Below, piece by piece: positions 25,393 through 32,093 of a stretch of DNA of 64,000 nucleotides. Position 1 is the stretch's first letter. Each line of letters begins with the position of its first letter. Where the stretch lies: contig JBCBSQ010000008.1 in NCBI GenBank assembly GCA_039819085.1, positions 52,258 through 116,257 of the forward strand, given 5' to 3'. Source of the DNA: MED-G105 sp039819085. GTDB lineage: Bacteria; Pseudomonadota; Alphaproteobacteria; Caulobacterales; Parvularculaceae. The notes beneath the pieces are model-generated. The model was given only the letters and a program-made list of their open reading frames with translations, was not told the DNA's origin and did not search any database. The translations under genes and the position numbers were made by a program.

Positions 25393-25802
25393 TCTGGCTC
25401 GTTGCGGAGATTTGGATCTATCTGCTCGCCGCCTTTGCGCTCGGCGTCGGCGCGGGATGGGCCGCAGGCGCGGCGCGGCGCGCCAGCCCTGAGTTCGGTG
25501 ACCGACCTGTCGCGCCGTCCACCGATTTTAGGCCGGGAGAAGCCCCGCCGGCCCAAGCGCCGAGGCTTCTGGATCTGCCGGAGAACGGCCCTGCGGACGA
25601 CCTCACCCAGATCATCGGCGTGAGCGAGGCGACCGCCCAGAACCTGCAGGCTTTGGGCGTTTTTCACTTCTCGCAAATCGCTGGCTGGAGCGACGCCCAT
25701 GCGCGCTGGATTGAAAGCCAGATCGGCGAACCCGGCCGCGTCAACCGGGAGCGTTGGATTGAGCAGGCCCGCGGGCTTTGCGAGACGACGTCTGCGCATT
25801 AA
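25389..25802 (+). CDS. Helix-hairpin-helix protein with N-terminal membrane helix
   Basis: 137 residues. A first transmembrane helix (LVAEIWIYLLAAFALGVGAG) precedes a Pro-rich linker and a C-terminal helix-hairpin-helix domain: DLTQIIGVSEATAQNLQALG, FHFSQIAGWSDAHARWIES and a GRVNRERWIEQA end. The same domain is found as the C-terminal extension of alphaproteobacterial NuoE and L21-type proteins. DNA binding is not established for it. The gene overlaps the OmpA-domain gene by four bases, so the two proteins are probably made together. Confidence 0.75.
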   Translation: MIWLVAEIWIYLLAAFALGVGAGWAAGAARRASPEFGDRPVAPSTDFRPGEAPPAQAPRLLDLPENGPADDLTQIIGVSEATAQNLQALGVFHFSQIAGWSDAHARWIESQIGEPGRVNRERWIEQARGLCETTSAH

Positions 25803-25912
25803 GCCAACCTCGCCCTCGCGCTTCCGTCATCGCCAATCGCGAAAGCGGTCTTTGCATTCCGCGCAAAGCTTCGCCATTACCGGCGTGCACTCACCAAGAA
25901 TGGAGAAGCGGC

Positions 25913-27220
25913 ATGATCCCCCGCTATACGCGCGCAGAAATGGCCGACATCTGGTCGCCGGAGACAAAGTTCCGGATCTGGTTCGAAATCGAAGCCCACG
26001 CGGCCGACAAGATGGCCGAGCTTGGGGTCATTCCCGCAGAGGCCGCGGCAAAAGTCTGGGAGAAGGGCGACGCGGCCACATTTGACGTCGCGCGCATCGA
26101 CGAGATCGAGCGCGAGGTCAAACATGACGTGATTGCGTTCCTCACCCATCTCGCTGAGATCGTGGGACCGGAAGCGCGGTTCGTCCATCAAGGCATGACG
26201 TCCTCGGACGTTCTTGACACCTGTCTGTCAGTGCAGTTGGCCCGGGCGAGCGATTTGTTGCTGGAGGGGCTCGATGCGGTCCTCGCCGCCCTTAAGGCCC
26301 GCGCGATGGAGCACAAAGACACTCCGTGCATCGGCCGCAGCCACGGCATTCACGCCGAGCCGACGACTTTCGGTTTGAAGCTGGCGACTTTCTTCGCCGA
26401 GTTCGCACGCGCCAGAGCGCGCCTCGCCGCCGTGCGCGAAGAGGTCGCGGTGTGCGCGATTTCCGGGGCCGTCGGCACCTTCGCCAATGTTGACCCTGCT
26501 GTTGAGGCCCATGTCGCGCAGAAAATGGGCCTGACGCCGGAGCCGATCTCCACTCAGGTCATCCCGCGCGATCGGCATGCCGCTTTCTTCTCCGCCCTCG
26601 CTTTATGCGCCTCGTCAATTGAACGCATCGCCACGGAAATCCGCCACCTTCAGCGGTCCGAAGTTCTGGAGGCGGAGGAATACTTCTCCCCTGGCCAGAA
26701 GGGCTCCTCCGCGATGCCGCACAAGCGCAACCCGATCCTGACCGAAAACCTCACCGGCCTCGCCCGTCTGGTGCGGATGTGCGTTGTTCCCGCGCTTGAA
26801 AACGTCGCGCTCTGGCACGAGCGCGATATCTCCCATTCATCCGTAGAGCGCGGCATCGGGCCTGACGCCACGGTCCACCTTGATTTCGCGCTCCGCCGCC
26901 TCGCCGGCGTCATCGAAAAACTGGTGGTCTATCCGGAGCGGATGCAGGCGAACATCGATCTCTATGGCGGCCTTACGCACTCACAACGTGTGCTTCTGGC
27001 CCTCACCCAGACTGGCGTCGCCCGCGAAGACGCTTACCGCCTGGTGCAGCGGCACGCCGCGCCGGCCTGGCGCGGCGAAACGCCATTTTTCGACGGCCTC
27101 GCCAGCGACGAAGAGATCGCCAGGCATCTCTCACGCGATGACCTTGAGCGGCTGTTTGATCTCGCTCATCACTTCAAACACGTGGATGTGATCTTCGATC
27201 GGGTTTTTGGCGACCGGTAA
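25913..27220 (+). CDS. purB: Adenylosuccinate lyase
   Basis: Fumarase-superfamily enzyme, 435 residues, acting twice in purine synthesis (SAICAR to AICAR, adenylosuccinate to AMP). Catalytic signatures: VHQGMTSSDVLDT, CIGRSHGIHAEPTTFG (acid His) and the mobile loop GQKGSSAMPHKRNPI (base Ser). ATG at 25913 has GGAGAAG upstream and starts MIPRYTRAEMADIW as in relatives; the open frame upstream is non-coding and overlaps the previous gene. Confidence 0.97.
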   Translation: MIPRYTRAEMADIWSPETKFRIWFEIEAHAADKMAELGVIPAEAAAKVWEKGDAATFDVARIDEIEREVKHDVIAFLTHLAEIVGPEARFVHQGMTSSDVLDTCLSVQLARASDLLLEGLDAVLAALKARAMEHKDTPCIGRSHGIHAEPTTFGLKLATFFAEFARARARLAAVREEVAVCAISGAVGTFANVDPAVEAHVAQKMGLTPEPISTQVIPRDRHAAFFSALALCASSIERIATEIRHLQRSEVLEAEEYFSPGQKGSSAMPHKRNPILTENLTGLARLVRMCVVPALENVALWHERDISHSSVERGIGPDATVHLDFALRRLAGVIEKLVVYPERMQANIDLYGGLTHSQRVLLALTQTGVAREDAYRLVQRHAAPAWRGETPFFDGLASDEEIARHLSRDDLERLFDLAHHFKHVDVIFDRVFGDR

Positions 27221-27319
27221 TCATCTCTTTCGATGACGATGCGGTGAGACGGCTGGCGCGTGACCCGCGCCCGGCTTAGATCAGCGAAAGCAATGGACAC
27301 TCGGATTTAGGATACGACG

Positions 27320-27964
27320 ATGATCAAAGCCTTGGGCGCAGTAGCGGTTTTGGCCGCGTTGGCCGCGTTTTTCTTTGCATCTGGACGCGGCGCGGGGTCC
27401 GCCGAAGCGGCGACCGAGACAGCCGCCAATCCGTCAGGAGAAACGCGCACGGCGATCTTCGCCGGCGGCTGCTTCTGGTGCGTCGAAGCAGATTTCGAAA
27501 AACTCAACGGCGTCGTGACGGCTGTCTCCGGCTACACAGGCGGGACCCTGGAAAACCCGACGTATGAGCAAGTCACGTACGGCCGCACGGGGCACTACGA
27601 AGCCGTCGAAGTGACCTACGATCCAGTCGTGGTCAGCTATCGCGAGCTAGTCGTCTTCTTCTTTCGCCATGTCGATCCGCTCGATCCGGATGGGCAGTTC
27701 TGCGACCAGGGGACGTCCTATCGCACGGCGATTTTTGCGGAAACGGCCGACGAACGCCTGACGGCGCTGGAGGAGAAAGAACGCGTGTCAGCGATTCTCG
27801 GCGCTGAAGTGGTGACGCCCGTGATTGACCGGACCGCATTCTATGTCGCGGAAGACTACCATCAGGACTACTATTTGAAGAATAAAATCAAATACTCGCT
27901 CTACAGAACGGGATGCGGGCGCGACCGGCGCCTGGAACAGCTCTGGGGCGACAAGGCGTCCTGA
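27320..27964 (+). CDS. msrA: Peptide methionine sulfoxide reductase MsrA, exported form
   Basis: Repairs S-methionine sulfoxide in oxidised proteins. 214 residues. The MsrA signature GGCFWCVEADFEKLNGV holds the catalytic Cys (about 54); YEAVEVTYDP and HVDPLDPDGQFCDQGTSYRT are conserved. Unlike cytosolic MsrA it begins with a hydrophobic segment (ALGAVAVLAALAAFFFASG), so the enzyme probably acts in the periplasm. A resolving cysteine is near the C-terminus (RTGCG). Stands alone before the riboflavin operon. Confidence 0.95.
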   Translation: MIKALGAVAVLAALAAFFFASGRGAGSAEAATETAANPSGETRTAIFAGGCFWCVEADFEKLNGVVTAVSGYTGGTLENPTYEQVTYGRTGHYEAVEVTYDPVVVSYRELVVFFFRHVDPLDPDGQFCDQGTSYRTAIFAETADERLTALEEKERVSAILGAEVVTPVIDRTAFYVAEDYHQDYYLKNKIKYSLYRTGCGRDRRLEQLWGDKAS

Positions 27965-28040
27965 TCAGGTCCGCCCGCTTGAAAGCGGAACGACGCCGTT
28001 CTATTTTGCCGACATCGGCGACAGCCGTAACATTTAGATA

Positions 28041-28205
28041 GATCTTCGGGGCGGGGTGAAAGTCCCCACCGGCGGTGATGCGAAACGTTCGCGTTTCGAC
28101 AAGCCCGCGAGCGGAGAGACAGCGACGCCATTGAGCGCCGCCGTCAGGAAGCAGGATCCGGTGCGATTCCGGAGCCGACGGTCATAGTCCGGATGGTAGA
28201 AGATC
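28041..28205 (+). promoter_or_regulatory. FMN riboswitch (RFN element)
   Basis: The outer stem GATCTTC (28041-28047) pairs with GAAGATC (28199-28205). Between them are the conserved RFN blocks GGGGCGGGGTGAAAGTCCCC, ACCGGCGGTGATG, AGCCCGCGAGCG, a variable arm, GGATCCGGTGCGATTCCGG and CCGACGGTCATAGTCCGGATG. Binding of FMN should turn off expression of the ribD-ribE-ribB-ribH-folE operon that follows. Confidence 0.97.
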
Positions 28206-28303
28206 GGCGAGGCGTCCCTGCGGGTTGGACGCGCATTTTCTGCGGGCGGAGTGCGTCTGCTGTTAAAGTGCGCCCTTCCCCGGCGGAAACGATCGTTTTG
28301 ACC

Positions 28304-28336
28304 GCCCCGGAGCTCTGAGAGCGACGGGGCCTTTTT
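28304..28336 (+). terminator. Riboswitch-controlled terminator abutting ribD
   Basis: Hairpin with outer arms GCCCCG / CGGGGC, symmetrical GA/GA mismatches and inner arms GCTC/GAGC around a TGA loop, followed by CTTTTT. The T-run ends on the base before the ribD ATG at 28337. It is the likely expression platform of the FMN riboswitch; the antiterminator partner was not identified by eye. Confidence 0.8.
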
Positions 28337-29485
28337 ATGTCCGCAGGCCGGACAAACGATACGCTGGGACTAGGCGCGCTTGACGCGGACACCGCGTTCA
28401 TGTCCGAAGCGATCGCGCTAGCGCGCCGCGCTGAAGGCTTGACGTCGCCGAACCCGCTCGTCGGATGCGTTCTCGTCAGGGATGGCGTTGTCGTCGGACG
28501 CGGCTGGCACGAAGGCCCTGGTCTTCCGCATGCGGAAGTCGCCGCTATCTCGGACGCTGGCGAGGCGGCGCGCGGCGCGACTGCTTATGTGACGCTTGAG
28601 CCCTGCAATCACACCGGCCGCACTGGTCCGTGCACCGAAGCGCTGATCGCCGCTGGCGTTTCCGAAATCATCTATGCGGTCAGCGACCCCAATCCCCTCG
28701 CTGCGGGCGGCGCGACGCGGTTGCGGGAGGCGGGACTGACCGTCCGGGCAGGCGTCTGTGAGGCGCAGGCGCGCGCCATGAATGTCGCGTGGCTGCACGC
28801 CATGGCGTTTCGCCGACCTTATGTCATCGCGAAGGCGGCGATGAGCCTCGACGGCCGGATCGCGACACGAACAGGGGTTAGCAAGTGGCTCACCGGACCG
28901 GAGGCCCGCCGCAAGGGCCATGGCCTGCGCGCGCGGAGCGACGCCATTCTTGTAGGCGCCGGGACCATTTGCGCCGACGACCCCGCCCTCACTGCGCGGC
29001 TCGACGGCGAGACGCGCGCGCCGTTGCGGGTGGTCCTCGATTCGACAGGCCGCTCGCCTCTTGGCGCGAAAGCCTTTGAACGGTCAGACGACCCGTCGCG
29101 GCCAAGCGCCCTACTGGCGACAACCCGGAACTGCCCCACGGACCGCCGCGCCGCATTCGAGGCCGCAGGCGTCGACGTCGCCGTTCTGGAGACTGACGAT
29201 TCGTCGCGACCTGATCTGGACGATCTGATGGCGGAGCTTCACCGCCGCGAGGTTCGCACTTTGATGGTTGAAGGCGGCGGGACGGTGCTCGGATCGTTTC
29301 TCGATCGCGACCTCATTGATGAAATCCACTTGTTTTATGCGCCGCTCATCATCGGCGGCGGGAAGTCGGCGTTTGACGGCGACGGCGTCGACCGGGTGAC
29401 CGACGCCGGCGGCTTTGACTTTGAGCCGCCGGAACAGGTGGGCGCCGACTTTCTCGTCCGCGGCCGCCGAAGGAGGGCTCGCTGA
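28337..29485 (+). CDS. ribD: Bifunctional pyrimidine deaminase/reductase RibD
   Basis: Second and third steps of riboflavin synthesis from GTP. 382 residues. Deaminase domain: SPNPLVGCVLVRDGVV, zinc His/Glu in PHAEVAAI and zinc cysteines in EPCNHTGRTGPCTEALI. Reductase domain: RPYVIAKAAMSLDGRIAT, SDAILVGAGTICADDPALT and VEGGGTVLGSFL. The ATG at 28337 follows the terminator without a clear ribosome binding site; ATG at 28400 would also start the conserved region. Stop and ribE start overlap as TGATG. Confidence 0.96.
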   Translation: MSAGRTNDTLGLGALDADTAFMSEAIALARRAEGLTSPNPLVGCVLVRDGVVVGRGWHEGPGLPHAEVAAISDAGEAARGATAYVTLEPCNHTGRTGPCTEALIAAGVSEIIYAVSDPNPLAAGGATRLREAGLTVRAGVCEAQARAMNVAWLHAMAFRRPYVIAKAAMSLDGRIATRTGVSKWLTGPEARRKGHGLRARSDAILVGAGTICADDPALTARLDGETRAPLRVVLDSTGRSPLGAKAFERSDDPSRPSALLATTRNCPTDRRAAFEAAGVDVAVLETDDSSRPDLDDLMAELHRREVRTLMVEGGGTVLGSFLDRDLIDEIHLFYAPLIIGGGKSAFDGDGVDRVTDAGGFDFEPPEQVGADFLVRGRRRRAR

Positions 29486-30102
29486 TGTTCACCGGGCTTG
29501 TTGAGGAGATTGGCCGCATCGAGAGCCTCGGACCTAAGGATGGCGGATTCCGCCTCACCGTTTCGTCGGAAACCGTGCTCAAAGATGCGCGCGAAGGCGA
29601 CTCGATTGCGGTGAACGGGGTGTGCCTGACCGTTGAGCGTCGCGACGAACGGACATTCACCGTCGGACTCGCGCCGGAAACGCTCGCCCGCACAAATCTC
29701 GGCGATCTCGCCGCGGGCGCGCGCGTGAACCTTGAACGCGCCGCCCTGCCGACAACCCGGCTCGGCGGCCACTACGTGCAGGGCCATGTCGATGGAACGG
29801 GCGTCATCAGAGAATTCCGTCCCGATGCGGACGCTTTGTGGATGGCTGTCGAACTGGATCCGTCACTCATGCGCTACATCGCCCCGAAAGGCTATGTGGC
29901 GATCGATGGCGCTTCACTGACAGTCGTTAATGCGGGCGCGGACTGGTTCAACGTCACGCTCATCTCCTACAGCCAGGAGAAACTCATTCTACCTCAGAAA
30001 ACGCCTGGCGACGCCGTGAACATCGAAGTCGACATCCTCGCCAAGTACGTTGAACGCCTCGCCGCGCCGGCGCTCGCTGGCGCGCAAGCGGCGAGCGCAT
30101 AG
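29485..30102 (+). CDS. ribE: Riboflavin synthase, alpha chain
   Basis: Dismutates two 6,7-dimethyl-8-ribityllumazine molecules to riboflavin. 205 residues with two tandem lumazine-binding barrels: MFTGLVEEIGRIESLG and GDSIAVNGVCLTVE in the first, GGHYVQGHVDGTGVI and VAIDGASLTVVNAG in the second. Starts on the last base of the ribD stop, so it is translationally coupled. Some annotations name it ribC. Confidence 0.97.
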   Translation: MFTGLVEEIGRIESLGPKDGGFRLTVSSETVLKDAREGDSIAVNGVCLTVERRDERTFTVGLAPETLARTNLGDLAAGARVNLERAALPTTRLGGHYVQGHVDGTGVIREFRPDADALWMAVELDPSLMRYIAPKGYVAIDGASLTVVNAGADWFNVTLISYSQEKLILPQKTPGDAVNIEVDILAKYVERLAAPALAGAQAASA

Positions 30103-30132
30103 CGCCGCCCGAGAAAAGAAGGACCACCGCCC

Positions 30133-30783
30133 ATGCCGATCGCTAACATGGAAAACGCCATAGAGGATTTCCGGGCTGGCCGTTTTGTCATCATCGTCGA
30201 TGACGAGGACCGCGAAAACGAAGGCGACCTCGCCATTGCGGCGGAATTCGCGCGGCCCGACGCAGTGAACTTTTGCGCAATGCATGGCCGCGGACTTATT
30301 TGCTGCGCTATGGCCGGCGAGTTGATCGATCGGTTCTCTCTGCCGATGATGGTGCCGCAACACGAAAACCGCTCCGGGTTCGGAACGGCGTTCACGGTGT
30401 CGGTAGAGGCCGCGGAGGGCGTGACGACCGGCATCTCAGCGGCCGATCGGGCGCGCACGATCGAAGCGCTGATTGCGCCGGACGCGAGGTCGGGCGACAT
30501 CGTCACGCCAGGACACATGTTTCCGCTGCGGGCCCAGCCCGGCGGCGTTCTGGAGCGTGGCGGTCAGACCGAAGCGAGCGTCGACCTCGCCATCCTTGCG
30601 GGCCTGACCCCAGCGGCGATGATCTGCGAAGTGATGAAAGACGATGGTGAGATGGCGCGCCTGCCCGACCTTGAAGTCTTCGCCGAACGCCATGGGCTCA
30701 AAATTATCTCCGTTGAAGCAATCGCCGAGTGGCGCCGGGCGCTGGAGGCGCCTGCGGCGCTTCGCTCGGCTGCGCGCGGCTAA
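30133..30783 (+). CDS. ribB: 3,4-Dihydroxy-2-butanone 4-phosphate synthase, variant metal site
   Basis: Makes the four-carbon unit for lumazine from ribulose 5-phosphate. 216 residues, a single-domain RibB without the GTP cyclohydrolase II domain of RibBA. Typical blocks: IIVDDEDRENEGDLAIAAE, FGTAFTVSVEAAEGVTTG, PGHMFPLRAQPGGV. The next motif, usually RxGHTEA, reads ERGGQTEASVDL: Gln145 (CAG, 30565-30567) replaces the His that in the E. coli enzyme (His153) binds the metal together with Glu26. The rest of the site is intact. Activity is therefore probable but not certain. Confidence 0.92.
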   Translation: MPIANMENAIEDFRAGRFVIIVDDEDRENEGDLAIAAEFARPDAVNFCAMHGRGLICCAMAGELIDRFSLPMMVPQHENRSGFGTAFTVSVEAAEGVTTGISAADRARTIEALIAPDARSGDIVTPGHMFPLRAQPGGVLERGGQTEASVDLAILAGLTPAAMICEVMKDDGEMARLPDLEVFAERHGLKIISVEAIAEWRRALEAPAALRSAARG

Positions 30784-30795
30784 AGGGGGCTCGGT

Positions 30796-31278
30796 ATGCG
30801 GACATTCGAAGGCGCGATGACAGGTTCAGGCCTCAAATTCGCGATTGTTTCGACCAGGTGGAATGACTTCATCGTCGATAGGCTCGTCGACGGCGCGCGT
30901 GACGCCCTGCGCCGGCATGGGGTCGATCCGGCCGACATTGATCTCGCCATTGCGCCGGGCGCGTTTGAGACGCCGATCGTCGCGCGCAAGCTCGCCGAAA
31001 CGGGGCGTTATCACGGCGTTGTCGTGCTCGGCTGCGTCATTCGCGGCGCGACGCCGCATTTCGACTATGTCGCCGGCGCCGCCGCCAATGGCGCGTCAGA
31101 AGTCGCATCCGCCACCGGCGTGCCGACGACGTTCGGCGTCCTCACCACCGACACGATCGAACAGGCGATCGAACGGGCTGGAACCAAAGCGGGCAACAAA
31201 GGCGCGGAAGCCGCGCTCGCCGCCCTGGAACTTGTCAATTTATGCCGGTCTATCGAGGCCGGCGCCGCTGGAGAGTAG
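30796..31278 (+). CDS. ribH: 6,7-Dimethyl-8-ribityllumazine synthase
   Basis: Condenses the RibB product with the pyrimidine from RibD. 160 residues of the icosahedral/pentameric lumazine synthase family: FAIVSTRWNDFIVDRLVDGA, IAPGAFETPIVARKL, and VIRGATPHFDYVAGAAANG with the catalytic His. GGGGGC lies before ATG at 30796. It ends five bases before folE. Confidence 0.97.
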   Translation: MRTFEGAMTGSGLKFAIVSTRWNDFIVDRLVDGARDALRRHGVDPADIDLAIAPGAFETPIVARKLAETGRYHGVVVLGCVIRGATPHFDYVAGAAANGASEVASATGVPTTFGVLTTDTIEQAIERAGTKAGNKGAEAALAALELVNLCRSIEAGAAGE

Positions 31279-31282
31279 AGCC

Positions 31283-31897
31283 ATGGACGGACAACCACTC
31301 GCGATTGACCTTTCCGCGGAAGACGCAGCGACGCCGGACCGCGCCGCCGCCGAAGAGGCTGTGCGCACCCTCCTCGCCTATTACGGCGAAGACCCTTCGC
31401 GCGAAGGCCTTCTCGACACGCCGCGCCGGTTTGTCGATGCCTTCGAAGAACACCTGGCCGGGTACAAGGTCGACCCTGTCGAAATTCTCTCACGAACCTT
31501 CGAAGAAGTGGCGGGGTATGACGATATCGTCCTTCTCCGGAATATTCGCCTTGAAAGCCACTGCGAACATCATATCGCGCCAATCATCGGAACGGCGCAC
31601 GTGGCGTATCTGCCGTCGGACCGGGTCGTCGGGATCTCGAAGCTCGCGCGCGTTGTTGAGGCCTACGCCCGTCGTTTGCAGAGCCAGGAGATTCTGACCG
31701 AACAGATCGCCGACGCGATCGAGACGGCGCTTAAGCCGAAAGGCGTCGCAGTGCTCATTGACGCGCAGCACTTTTGCATTGCAACGCGCGGGATCCATAA
31801 GACTGAGGTCGCATGCGTCACCCAAAAGATGACCGGCGCTTTCCGCGACAATCCCGATCTTGAGGCGCGCTTCCTGCGGTTGATTGGCGGCCGCTAG
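31283..31897 (+). CDS. folE: GTP cyclohydrolase I (FolE)
   Basis: Converts GTP to 7,8-dihydroneopterin triphosphate for folate and queuosine. 204 residues: LLDTPRRFVDAFEEHLAGY, zinc ligands in LESHCEHHIAPIIGTAHVAY and HFCIATRGI, and GISKLARVVEAYARRLQSQE. ATG at 31283 follows the ribH stop by four bases. The same frame continues upstream inside ribH, but that part is not coding. Co-transcription behind the FMN riboswitch is unusual because FolE does not feed riboflavin. Confidence 0.95.
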   Translation: MDGQPLAIDLSAEDAATPDRAAAEEAVRTLLAYYGEDPSREGLLDTPRRFVDAFEEHLAGYKVDPVEILSRTFEEVAGYDDIVLLRNIRLESHCEHHIAPIIGTAHVAYLPSDRVVGISKLARVVEAYARRLQSQEILTEQIADAIETALKPKGVAVLIDAQHFCIATRGIHKTEVACVTQKMTGAFRDNPDLEARFLRLIGGR

Positions 31898-32015
31898 AGA
31901 GCACTTCGCCCGTTTCTGCGCGCTTCTGAGAAAACGCCAATCAACCGGGCGGCATGTCATTGTCGTTGATACGCGCCGACAGCGCATATCGATCTGTATA
32001 CACCACCGCAATACG

Positions 32016-32040
32016 AAAAAGGGCGGCCCGAGGGCCGCCC
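32016..32040 (-). terminator. Intrinsic terminator of the TonB receptor gene
   Basis: Stem GGGCGGCC / GGCCGCCC with a CGAG loop. Read leftward it is followed by TTTTT (AAAAA at 32016-32020 on the plus strand), so it ends transcripts of the leftward receptor gene 54 bp upstream. Confidence 0.85.
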
Positions 32041-32093
32041 TGAGTAGGTTCCGCCGGCAATGGAGGGAACGCCGGCGGATGTTTCTGAAGGGC

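Noticed and set aside
30845..31282. In-frame extension of folE upstream into ribH
   Set aside because: Ser/Arg-rich and out of frame with the well conserved ribH; folE has its own ATG at 31283.
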